This document shows, in pieces, positions 25,438 to 33,288 of a stretch of 63,237 bases of DNA. A program made the translations under genes and the position numbers. The stretch's first letter is position 1; each line of letters opens with the position of its first letter. Source of the stretch: UBA3478 sp049596955 (GTDB lineage Bacteria > Bacteroidota > Bacteroidia > Flavobacteriales > Flavobacteriaceae). The stretch is taken from assembly GCA_049596955.1 (NCBI GenBank), contig JBMYMD010000015.1:1-63237 (forward strand). Direction: 5' to 3'. The notes under the pieces were generated by a model. The model did no database searches and was not told the origin of the DNA. It saw only the letters and a program-made list of their open reading frames with translations.

Positions 25438-26079
25438 ATGGTTTTAGATAAAGAAACAGCTCAAGAAACTGCTGAATTCTTGTTGCAAATTAAAGCAATT
25501 AAGTTAAATGTTGAAGACCCTTTTACATGGGCATCTGGCATCAAATCTCCGATTTATTGCGATAATAGAATTGCACTTTCATATCCTCACGTTAGGAATC
25601 ACTTGAGAGACGCTATGCGCAAAAAAATTGAACAGCAATTTTCTAGACCAGACGCCATAGCAGGAGTGGCAACCGGTGCAATAGGCCTTGGAATCTTGGT
25701 TGCAGAAGCTATGGGACTGCCCTTTGTGTATATCAGACCTAAAGCAAAGGATCATGGACGAAAAAACCAAATAGAAGGTTATATCGAACCCGGGCAAAGT
25801 GTCATCGTCATTGAAGACCTCATATCCACTGGAAAAAGTAGTTTTCAAGCCATTAGCGCGCTTAAAGATTACGGTGTTCAAGTTAAGGGAATGGTGGCTA
25901 TTTTCACTTACAACTTCGATATCGCTTCTTCGCTCTTCGAAAAAGAAAACATTGAAGTTCACACCTTGAGTGATTACAACAACCTGATTGAAATGGCTTC
26001 AAAATCCAATTACATCGCAGAAAGTACTTTAGATTCTCTGTTAAGTTGGAGGTCTGACCCTATCCATTGGAAACCCTAA
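25438..26079 (+). CDS. pyrE: Orotate phosphoribosyltransferase
   Basis: PyrE (213 residues from the Met of MVLDKETAQE) makes orotidine monophosphate from orotate and PRPP in pyrimidine synthesis. The PRPP motif VIVIEDLISTGKSSF is clear, as are WASGIKSPIYCDNR and GVATGAIGLG. An upstream in-frame ATG at 25411 was rejected because it lies inside the divergent Nudix gene and would add nine residues not expected in the family. It is followed after 15 bases by a START-like protein gene. Confidence 0.95.
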   Translation: MVLDKETAQETAEFLLQIKAIKLNVEDPFTWASGIKSPIYCDNRIALSYPHVRNHLRDAMRKKIEQQFSRPDAIAGVATGAIGLGILVAEAMGLPFVYIRPKAKDHGRKNQIEGYIEPGQSVIVIEDLISTGKSSFQAISALKDYGVQVKGMVAIFTYNFDIASSLFEKENIEVHTLSDYNNLIEMASKSNYIAESTLDSLLSWRSDPIHWKP

Positions 26080-26094
26080 ATAATATTTATCCCT

Positions 26095-26493
26095 ATGAAA
26101 ATTGAAGGAGAACTTATTCATCTAATAAAACCTAATCACGAAGTTCATCAGTTTTTAAGCACCCTAGAGAACTATAGTGCAATCATGCCAGAATCTAATA
26201 AGGTATTTGAAATTCTTGATGACAGACGTTTTAAATTTGGTCTTAAGGGTATGCCTGAAATCGTTTTAAAGTTAGTCGAGAGTGCTGATACTAATTCGGT
26301 AGTCTTGAGTTCAGACAACGATAAATTTCCGTTTACACTATCTGGTCTACTCCATTCGGTTTCAGAACAAGAAACTCACGTACAATTGGTTTTTGAAGGT
26401 GATTTCAACCCGATGATGGAGATGATGATAAAGAACCCTTTAACCGCCTTTGTCAACGACCTAAGCAAGGGTATTCAACTTCAATTATCTTAA
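26095..26493 (+). CDS. SRPBCC (START-like) family protein
   Basis: This 132-residue protein has the look of the SRPBCC/START helix-grip fold: an amphipathic start (MKIEGELIHLIKP), a helix HQFLSTLENYSAIMP, several beta strands and a long C-terminal helix with NPLTAFVNDLSKGIQ. Members bind hydrophobic ligands. No catalytic residues can be assigned. Position between pyrE and birA is typical for Flavobacteriia. Its 3' end overlaps the opposing birA gene by nine bases. Confidence 0.8.
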   Translation: MKIEGELIHLIKPNHEVHQFLSTLENYSAIMPESNKVFEILDDRRFKFGLKGMPEIVLKLVESADTNSVVLSSDNDKFPFTLSGLLHSVSEQETHVQLVFEGDFNPMMEMMIKNPLTAFVNDLSKGIQLQLS

Positions 26494-27237
26494 GAGATCG
26501 TAGTTCCATTTGAGTTCTTCATAGGAGGCGCAGATAATCCCTAGTTCCTCTTCTCTTACAACCAAGCGGCCAGATTCATCCACACCTTGTACTTCTACTT
26601 CTAATTGCTTGTTCTTGTAAGTCACCTCAATTCGCTGATTTCTTTTAAATAAACGTTGCTGATATTTCTCAAAAATCCCATTCCAGTTGTCGAGCATTGG
26701 TATAGTACGTATTTTTTTTTCAATACGTGCGATTAAGGTCTTAAAACTGTTTTCAATAGAATAGTATTCACCACTAATTTGCTTCAAAGAGACTGCATGC
26801 ACTAACTGATTTGGGAAATCAGTGTTATTTAAATTCACACCTATACCTATGATCATTTCATTGACTGTTCGTTCACTGCTTTTGGTTTCTATGAGAATAC
26901 CCGCACACTTTTTGTTTTCTGCCATAATGTCATTAGGCCATTTGACATAAAAATTTATTTCTTGTCTGGTTATTTCAGTTAAAAAATCAAGCAGAGCAAT
27001 GCTCACAAAGACATGAATTTGAAAAATTTGAGCAAAAGGAATTTCAACACCTTTAAACAACATACTGAAGGTCAAACTTTTATCTTCTTCTGCGTGCCAA
27101 AAACGACCGCGTTGACCCTTACCATTTTTTTGGTAAAAAGCTAATAGCGCTACCGTCTCTTCTGAGTGATTTTCTAAAGCGTATTCACGCAGATCATCAT
27201 TAGTACTTGAAGTGGTATGACATTTGATTATCTTCAT
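26485..27237 (-). CDS. birA: Biotin--[biotin carboxyl-carrier protein] ligase
   Basis: This 250-residue enzyme attaches biotin to carrier lysines via biotinyl-AMP. Motifs include SSTNDDLREYA, GKGQRGRFWH (biotin/ATP loop), VKWPNDIMAENKKCAGILIET and IGIGVNLNNTDFP. There is no N-terminal helix-turn-helix, so it cannot act as the biotin repressor. The pyruvate carboxylase in this window is a likely substrate. It is divergent from rsfS with 85 bases between; TATCTTTA upstream (27251-27258) resembles a -7 box. Confidence 0.94.
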   Translation of the reverse strand: MKIIKCHTTSSTNDDLREYALENHSEETVALLAFYQKNGKGQRGRFWHAEEDKSLTFSMLFKGVEIPFAQIFQIHVFVSIALLDFLTEITRQEINFYVKWPNDIMAENKKCAGILIETKSSERTVNEMIIGIGVNLNNTDFPNQLVHAVSLKQISGEYYSIENSFKTLIARIEKKIRTIPMLDNWNGIFEKYQQRLFKRNQRIEVTYKNKQLEVEVQGVDESGRLVVREEELGIICASYEELKWNYDLLR

Positions 27238-27267
27238 TTAAGATAAGAATTAAAGATAAATTGGAAC

Positions 27268-27301
27268 TTGAGTAAGGCTCAACAAAAAAACTCTAAATTT
27301 G
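27268..27301 (+). promoter_or_regulatory. Promoter of rsfS-ftsH
   Basis: A TTG at 27268-27270 and an exact TAnnTTTG box, TAAATTTG, at 27294-27301 lie 23 bases apart and 21 bases before the rsfS start. This fits the Bacteroidetes -33/-7 promoter pattern. Confidence 0.6.
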
Positions 27302-27322
27302 TGTTGAATATAAATTGTTTGA

Positions 27323-27703
27323 ATGCAAGAAAAAAATAATAATTCAGAGACTACACTGTCTTTGATTATTGAAAGTATTGAAGATGTAAAAGGTTTAGAC
27401 TTAAACCTATTAGATTTAAGAGCTATTGAAAACACAGTTTTTGATTTTTTTGTGATTTGTACGGGTACTTCTAACACGCATGTAAACGCTATCGTTTCCT
27501 CAATTCAAAAAGGAGTCAGTAAGAAACTTAGTGTAAAACCATTGCAGGTTGAAGGAACTCAAAACGCCGAATGGGTACTAATGGATTACGCAGACATTGT
27601 AGTTCATGTTTTTCAAAAACAAATACGAGAAAAATATGATATCGAAGGTTTGTGGGGTGATGCAGAACTTACCGTGATTCCCTCAAGTGTAACCAATTTA
27701 TAA
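27323..27703 (+). CDS. rsfS: Ribosome silencing factor RsfS
   Basis: RsfS (126 residues, Iojap/YbeB family) binds uL14 and prevents joining of ribosomal subunits in starvation. Conserved stretches are FFVICTGTSNTHVNAI, EGTQNAEWVLMDYADIVVHVF and REKYDIEGLWGDAE. It heads the operon with ftsH, LUD protein, cdsA, psd and ACBP, an arrangement seen across Flavobacteriia. Confidence 0.95.
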   Translation: MQEKNNNSETTLSLIIESIEDVKGLDLNLLDLRAIENTVFDFFVICTGTSNTHVNAIVSSIQKGVSKKLSVKPLQVEGTQNAEWVLMDYADIVVHVFQKQIREKYDIEGLWGDAELTVIPSSVTNL

Positions 27704-27725
27704 AAGTTAAGTTTGATTTCTCATT

Positions 27726-29705
27726 ATGACTGAAAAACCTAAAAAACAAAATCGATACGGGTGGCTATTTTACGCTGTGATTATCCTTTTTATTGGATTT
27801 AATTTCATCGGAGGCTCTTCATTGCAATCGTCTAAAAAAACGACGATCTCTGAGCTTCAAGAGTTTTTGCGAAATGGTGATATTTCTAAAATATTAATCA
27901 TCACCAACACAAGACAAGCAAAAGTATTTCTAACACCTGAGGCTCAAGATAAGGAAATACACAGTGAAACGACTCAAAAACCTGTTCTTCCCACACCTGG
28001 AGAAAATCCTCAGTACGTACTAGATTACGGAGATCTTCAAAATTTTGAAAATAGCATTAACACCATAAAAAGTGAATACAACCTCGAAACAGTTGTCGAC
28101 TACGACAAAGAGAACAACTATTTCATGGATTTCATTTTATCACTACTCCCGTTTATACTAATTATAGGGATTTGGATTTACCTAATGCGTCGCATGTCTG
28201 GCGGAGGAGGTCCCGGCGGAGGAGGTCAGATATTTAATATCGGTAAATCAAAAGCCAAACTCTTTGATGAAAATACTGATACAAGAACTTCGTTTAAAGA
28301 TGTCGCTGGACTAGAAGGTGCTAAAGAAGAAGTACAAGAAATTGTTGAATTCTTAAAAAATCCAGATAAATACACTTCTCTCGGAGGAAAAATTCCAAAG
28401 GGTGCTTTACTTGTAGGACCTCCAGGAACTGGAAAGACTCTTTTAGCAAAGGCAGTTGCAGGTGAGGCTAAAGTTCCATTTTTCTCGCTTTCGGGATCAG
28501 ATTTCGTTGAGATGTTTGTAGGGGTTGGTGCTTCTAGAGTCCGAGATCTTTTTAAACAGGCAAAAGACAAATCGCCCGCAATTATTTTTATAGATGAAAT
28601 TGATGCCATTGGTAGAGCGAGAGGGAAAAACAACATCACAGGTTCAAATGACGAACGTGAAAACACCCTGAATCAGTTATTAACTGAAATGGATGGCTTT
28701 GGAACAAACACTAACGTCATTGTTCTTGCGGCTACGAATCGAGCTGATGTTCTTGACAAAGCTTTAATGCGAGCTGGTCGATTCGACCGTCAAATTTATG
28801 TGGATTTACCTGATCTCAATGAACGTAAAGCAATTTTCGAGGTGCATCTAAGGCCTCTAAAGACAGATGAAGAATTAGACACCGATTTTCTAGCCAAACA
28901 AACCCCAGGATTTTCAGGGGCAGATATTGCTAATGTCTGTAATGAGGCTGCTCTTATTGCCGCTCGAAACGACAAAAAAGCGGTTACTAAACAAGATTTT
29001 TTAGATGCTGTAGATCGTATTGTAGGTGGTTTAGAAAAAAAGAACAAAATCATAACTCCAGAAGAGAAAAAGACTATTGCCTTTCACGAGGCTGGACATG
29101 CCACTGTGAGTTGGATGCTTCAATATGCAGCACCTTTAGTTAAAGTTACTATTGTGCCAAGAGGTCAATCTTTAGGAGCTGCGTGGTATCTTCCTGAAGA
29201 ACGACTTATTGTTAGACCAGAACAAATGCTAGATGAGATGTGTGCCACAATGGGTGGTAGAGCAGCTGAACGTGTCATGTTCGACAACATCTCAACTGGA
29301 GCGCTGAGTGATTTAGAAAAAGTGACCAAGCAAGCCCGAGCCATGGTGACTATATACGGTTTGAATTCCAAAATTGGTAATGTTACTTATTTTGACAGCT
29401 CGGGCCAAACTGATTTTAATTTCTCTAAACCTTATAGTGAAGAAACTGCACAGATTATCGATGCAGAAATTTCAAAAATTATAGAAGGCCAATACAAAAG
29501 AGCCATTGAAATTTTACAAGAGCACAAAGACAAATTAATTCTACTTGCTAACAGATTGTTAGAAAAAGAAGTTATTTTTAAGGATGACTTAGAAAAGATT
29601 TTTGGTAAAAGACCTTTCGAGAGTGAAACTAATGAAGAGGTAAATATTGAAAATTCTGAGCAAAACGATAAGACAGAAAACACTATAGAAAAACCCACGG
29701 ATTAA
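27726..29705 (+). CDS. ftsH: ATP-dependent zinc metalloprotease FtsH
   Basis: FtsH (659 residues) degrades membrane and short-lived cytosolic proteins. It has two membrane helices (about residues 13-30 and 137-155), a periplasmic domain between them, an AAA domain with Walker A GPPGTGKT near residue 231, Walker B IIFIDEIDAIG and the second region of homology RAGRFDRQ, and the peptidase domain with zinc motif HEAGH at residues 454-458. A Gly-rich linker GGGGPGGGG follows the second helix. The acidic C-terminal tail is typical of Bacteroidetes. Confidence 0.97.
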   Translation: MTEKPKKQNRYGWLFYAVIILFIGFNFIGGSSLQSSKKTTISELQEFLRNGDISKILIITNTRQAKVFLTPEAQDKEIHSETTQKPVLPTPGENPQYVLDYGDLQNFENSINTIKSEYNLETVVDYDKENNYFMDFILSLLPFILIIGIWIYLMRRMSGGGGPGGGGQIFNIGKSKAKLFDENTDTRTSFKDVAGLEGAKEEVQEIVEFLKNPDKYTSLGGKIPKGALLVGPPGTGKTLLAKAVAGEAKVPFFSLSGSDFVEMFVGVGASRVRDLFKQAKDKSPAIIFIDEIDAIGRARGKNNITGSNDERENTLNQLLTEMDGFGTNTNVIVLAATNRADVLDKALMRAGRFDRQIYVDLPDLNERKAIFEVHLRPLKTDEELDTDFLAKQTPGFSGADIANVCNEAALIAARNDKKAVTKQDFLDAVDRIVGGLEKKNKIITPEEKKTIAFHEAGHATVSWMLQYAAPLVKVTIVPRGQSLGAAWYLPEERLIVRPEQMLDEMCATMGGRAAERVMFDNISTGALSDLEKVTKQARAMVTIYGLNSKIGNVTYFDSSGQTDFNFSKPYSEETAQIIDAEISKIIEGQYKRAIEILQEHKDKLILLANRLLEKEVIFKDDLEKIFGKRPFESETNEEVNIENSEQNDKTENTIEKPTD

Positions 29706-29709
29706 TGCC

Positions 29710-30312
29710 ATGAGTTTAATGGATAAACTTTTTAGCGGAGGTAAAGAGATACCCAAGTCTACTCGTGAGACTAAAGGAGAACACAACCCGTCACTTGACT
29801 TACCTATCGACGAGAAGTTTATCATTGAATTCAAAAAAAGTGGAGGAAAATTTGTCTACTGTGAAAATCTAAAAGAAGTTAATATCAGTCTAGCCCATAT
29901 TCTCATGGAGAATCAATGGCAACATCAACAACTGCTATGTGTTGATCCTTCACTAAAAGTCCAATTTGAAAGTTTGTTGTTTTTTACCGAACACGCTCAA
30001 GACAGTGAAATACTTTTTACGCAGTGCGAGAATCTCATTGCTGAGAATGGAACCATTTTGGTCTGTTCACATCAACTCCATCAACTTCAACCTTCTCGAT
30101 TTCCGGAGAATTTTATTGTATTTGCAAGAACAAGCCAAATTCTAAAATCACTTAATGAAGCTCTAAAATATATACGGCAAAAGTATAATACATTGCCCGC
30201 GAATATTACTTCTCTTAAAAACAACACTGTTACAAAAGATAACAAGCAGGATTTTATGAACTACGGTTCAAAAACCAAAAATTTATACTTGTTACTTTTA
30301 GAAGATTTTTAG
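29710..30312 (+). CDS. LUD-domain (LutC-like) protein
   Basis: This 200-residue protein resembles the LUD domain of LutC/YkgG, here a stand-alone copy next to ftsH. Visible parts are KFIIEFKKSGGKFVYCENLKE, the beta strands around TQCENLIAENGTILVCSHQ and the C-terminal NYGSKTKNLYLLLLEDF. LutC proteins take part in lactate oxidation with LutA and LutB, but no lut partners are in the window, and the flavobacterial ftsH-linked members have no proven role. It could start at Met1 or Met4. Confidence 0.8.
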   Translation: MSLMDKLFSGGKEIPKSTRETKGEHNPSLDLPIDEKFIIEFKKSGGKFVYCENLKEVNISLAHILMENQWQHQQLLCVDPSLKVQFESLLFFTEHAQDSEILFTQCENLIAENGTILVCSHQLHQLQPSRFPENFIVFARTSQILKSLNEALKYIRQKYNTLPANITSLKNNTVTKDNKQDFMNYGSKTKNLYLLLLEDF

Positions 30313-30314
30313 GT

Positions 30315-31115
30315 TTGAATAAAGTTTTGCCCCAGAGAATTGGAACCGGATTGATATATGCAATTAGCCTTTTTGTAAGTCTTTTTTTTATACCTAATCT
30401 GTTTATATTCATCGCTTTTATACTTGCTTTAGCTGCAGTTTTGGAACTGCATCACATGAGTGAGAGCAATCCTATTTTCATGATTTTGTGCTTGAGTCTA
30501 TTCTTTGGCAGTTGTTTTTTCTTTAGAAACAATGAAAACTTTGTCCTAAGCCTCATTGTGATATTTTTTTCCTTTTTCATTTTCCTTGTGTTCGTATTGT
30601 TTTTTCGCAATCAACAAACACTTGAATTCAATGCGCCTCTTGTAACCTCAATATCTCTTTTCTACATCAGTATTGGGATGAGTTTTTTAATTTTTATCGC
30701 TGAAAACCAAAACTATGAGGGGGCTATTATTTTAGGTTTTGTTTTTCTTATTCAGTGGTCCAACGACAGTTTTTCTTATCTAATTGGTAAATGGCTAGGA
30801 AAAAGAATTCTGTTTCCGACTATTTCACCAAAGAAAACACTTGAAGGATATGTAGGAGGTTTAATATGCACTCTTTTATTTGCACTTTTCATAGGCAATT
30901 TGGTCAATCTAGATCATCTTCAAGTGATGACTCTCGCTTTTCTTATTTGTCTATGCGGTAATGCTGGAGATTTAATGGAAAGTAAAATCAAAAGGCTTTT
31001 AGGCAAAAAAGACAGCAGCCAATTATTACCTGGACATGGAGGATTTTTTGATAGAATAGACAGTATTATTCTCTCTGTACCAATTTCCTATTTATTTTTG
31101 CACCTGATTTATTAA
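30315..31115 (+). CDS. cdsA: Phosphatidate cytidylyltransferase
   Basis: CdsA (266 residues) makes CDP-diacylglycerol for phospholipid synthesis. Several membrane helices are visible, and the family signature near the C terminus reads CGNAGDLMESKIKRLLGKKD followed by LPGHGGFFDRIDS. SPKKTLEGYVGG is the other conserved stretch. The start is TTG, two bases after the LUD gene; no ATG is available nearby. It belongs with psd in the same operon. Confidence 0.94.
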   Translation: MNKVLPQRIGTGLIYAISLFVSLFFIPNLFIFIAFILALAAVLELHHMSESNPIFMILCLSLFFGSCFFFRNNENFVLSLIVIFFSFFIFLVFVLFFRNQQTLEFNAPLVTSISLFYISIGMSFLIFIAENQNYEGAIILGFVFLIQWSNDSFSYLIGKWLGKRILFPTISPKKTLEGYVGGLICTLLFALFIGNLVNLDHLQVMTLAFLICLCGNAGDLMESKIKRLLGKKDSSQLLPGHGGFFDRIDSIILSVPISYLFLHLIY

Positions 31116-31125
31116 AATTTGAATT

Positions 31126-31779
31126 ATGTTTCACAGAGAAGGAAAAAGCATTATACTATTCTCAACTATTATATTCTTGTGTGTATTTTTTTATTCTCAA
31201 TACAATATTGAGAATGAGTTGATACAAAGAGGAATTCAAATTGTTATTGCTGTTTTTTTGTTTCTCATTTTACAGTTCTTTAGGAATCCTAAAAGAAATA
31301 CCCCACTTTCATTAGACAGCATTATAAGTCCCTGTGATGGAAAAGTGGTTGTTGTTGAAGAAGTCTATGAAAATGAATTCTTTGAAGAGCAAATGACTCA
31401 GGTTTCCATCTTTATGTCACCTATTAATGTACATGTCACTAGATATCCTGTAAGTGGATCTGTTTTGTATTCAAAATACCATCCTGGAAAGTACTTGGTC
31501 GCCTGGCATCCTAAATCTAGCACCTTAAATGAACGAACTACCGTAGCCATTAAAACCCCTAAGTTTGGAAGAATTGGCTATAGACAAATCGCAGGTGCCT
31601 TGGCCAGAAGAATAGTAAACTATGCGATAAAAGGCGATAAGGTCGTACAAGGAACTGATGCTGGATTCATCAAATTTGGATCACGAATAGATTTACTCCT
31701 ACCTACCTCTGCCGTAATTAATGTGAAAATTGGTCAACGGGTTGTAGGAGGCGAAACGGTAATTGCCACAAGTTTATAA
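31126..31779 (+). CDS. psd: Phosphatidylserine decarboxylase (short type)
   Basis: Psd (217 residues) makes phosphatidylethanolamine. Two N-terminal hydrophobic segments are followed by CDGKVVVVEEVYENE, MSPINVHVTRYPVSG, NERTTVAIKT and the self-cleavage site FIKFGSRIDLLLP, where the Gly-Ser bond is cut to give the pyruvoyl group. This is the short, Psd-B like form. It lies after cdsA, fitting a phospholipid unit, although the serine transferase pssA is not in the window. Confidence 0.94.
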   Translation: MFHREGKSIILFSTIIFLCVFFYSQYNIENELIQRGIQIVIAVFLFLILQFFRNPKRNTPLSLDSIISPCDGKVVVVEEVYENEFFEEQMTQVSIFMSPINVHVTRYPVSGSVLYSKYHPGKYLVAWHPKSSTLNERTTVAIKTPKFGRIGYRQIAGALARRIVNYAIKGDKVVQGTDAGFIKFGSRIDLLLPTSAVINVKIGQRVVGGETVIATSL

Positions 31780-31780
31780 A

Positions 31781-32059
31781 ATGTACATCACAGATGTTGA
31801 TTTAAATCGGGACTTTAATAGGGCTGTTCACTATATAAACAGTTACCAAGAGCCTATTCAACCAGATATACTACTGCGTTTATACGCGTATTACCGAATG
31901 GCGCATCAAAACACCAGTCATTCCAAAAAAAGTGAAGAGCCCATTATAAAAGCCTTCAAATTCAATGCAATTCTTCAAGTTTTACATTTGGATTCTGCCG
32001 AAGCCAAAAAAAATTATGTAGAACTCGTCAGAGAGGAATTTGACTTCAATATGTCTTGA
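31781..32059 (+). CDS. Acyl-CoA-binding protein
   Basis: This 92-residue protein matches the acyl-CoA-binding protein family: LRLYAYYRMAHQNT, a segment equivalent to the usual LKLYGLYKQAT, and AFKFNAILQVLHLDSAEAKKNYVELV. It would bind long-chain acyl-CoA, protecting or ferrying it for lipid synthesis. The start is the ATG one base after the psd stop, as an upstream in-frame Met would lie inside psd. The end overlaps the opposing sterol desaturase gene by 46 bases. Confidence 0.85.
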   Translation: MYITDVDLNRDFNRAVHYINSYQEPIQPDILLRLYAYYRMAHQNTSHSKKSEEPIIKAFKFNAILQVLHLDSAEAKKNYVELVREEFDFNMS

Positions 32060-33279
32060 AAGTTGTAGAAGGTAAGACCCCAACTCATCATTATATAGAT
32101 TAACCAAACCATAGCCACTGAATTCATAAATACCGGCCAGATTAAACCATCTATAAAGAAAAGTGAAACGCCTAAAATTAATCGTAAGCTTTCAAAGATT
32201 AAAGCCAACGGATTTTTATCCATTAAACTAGAGTAGCTGCCTATTCCAAGAAATAATAAAACTCCAATAATAAATTGTGCACTTGAATTAAAAGAGGTCC
32301 AGTTTGCTAAGAGCAGAAATAAAAGAACAGTGTTGACAGCAAATTGACCAATTACCAGATATTTAACTTGGTTTGAAACTTCAGTCTTGTATTTTCTATA
32401 CTTGTAAACATCTGAGATGATTTCTCTCGGATATGTACCAATTACATCAGCAGGACGCCATCCTGTAGGCATAAACCATATTCTAATCTTATCCCAAATC
32501 GATTTAGTGCGCCAAGCGTCAGTTAATAATCCCCAAAAATGCTGGAAATTGATTAGAATCGGATTCCATGTTTTGGCTGGTTTAAGTACTCCATATCGGG
32601 GTGGAACTTCATCTAATTCTTCTTGGAATGTACCGAACATGCGATCCCAAACACAAAAAATTTGACCTAAGTTTTTGTCGATGTATTCTTTATTAATGGC
32701 ATGATGCACTCTGTGTTGAGAAGGTGTAACAAAGATGTATTCTAACCATCCTAATTTACCGATGTGTTGTGTGTGATACCAAAACTGCCCAAACAAATGT
32801 AATGGACCTAATATGTTGATTACGCTTTGAGGTACGCCTAACAGTGCCGCAGGAATTAATAGGACTGCTCCATATCCAATGACATTAGATATCGACTGCC
32901 TGAGCGCACAAGCCAAATTGAATTCTTCCGAAGAATGATGTATTACGTGCTGATTCCAAAATATATTTACATGGTGGGAAAGTCTGTGGTTCCAATATCC
33001 CGCAAAATCAATTATGACGAATGCCACTATCCACAGCAAAGGCCCGGATTCCAATTCTACAAGCATGATTTGTTCTTTAACAAATGGGTAACTGACTAGC
33101 ACAAATGCCAATCCCAATGAATCTTTAATGACATTGGTCATACCAGATGACAAACTACTTAAGGTATCAAACAAATTGTAATTCATCTTTTTGACCCTGT
33201 AACCGTAGAGTAGTTCTATAGCCACTAAAACAAAGAATGCTGGTATAGCAATTAAAAGTGCCTGGGCATAATATTCCAT
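32014..33279 (-). CDS. Sterol desaturase / fatty acid hydroxylase family membrane protein
   Basis: This 421-residue protein is a membrane di-iron oxygenase of the fatty acid hydroxylase superfamily. Iron-binding histidine clusters are HRLSHH, HVIHH and HRVHH within residues about 97-190, separated by membrane helices. The C-terminal third adds further helices of unknown role. The substrate could be a fatty acid, a carotenoid or another lipid; it cannot be fixed. It is convergent with the ACBP gene and lies nine bases downstream of valS. Confidence 0.9.
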   Translation of the reverse strand: MEYYAQALLIAIPAFFVLVAIELLYGYRVKKMNYNLFDTLSSLSSGMTNVIKDSLGLAFVLVSYPFVKEQIMLVELESGPLLWIVAFVIIDFAGYWNHRLSHHVNIFWNQHVIHHSSEEFNLACALRQSISNVIGYGAVLLIPAALLGVPQSVINILGPLHLFGQFWYHTQHIGKLGWLEYIFVTPSQHRVHHAINKEYIDKNLGQIFCVWDRMFGTFQEELDEVPPRYGVLKPAKTWNPILINFQHFWGLLTDAWRTKSIWDKIRIWFMPTGWRPADVIGTYPREIISDVYKYRKYKTEVSNQVKYLVIGQFAVNTVLLFLLLANWTSFNSSAQFIIGVLLFLGIGSYSSLMDKNPLALIFESLRLILGVSLFFIDGLIWPVFMNSVAMVWLIYIMMSWGLTFYNFQDILKSNSSLTSST

Positions 33280-33288
33280 ACCATAAAA

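Noticed and set aside
25579..25962. 127-codon minus-strand ORF inside pyrE
   Set aside because: Shadow frame; the pyrE frame has the full PRPP motif.
28226..28666. 146-codon minus-strand ORF inside ftsH
   Set aside because: It is the reverse frame of the AAA domain, rich in Ser/Pro/Phe as expected for a shadow, and lacks a promoter.
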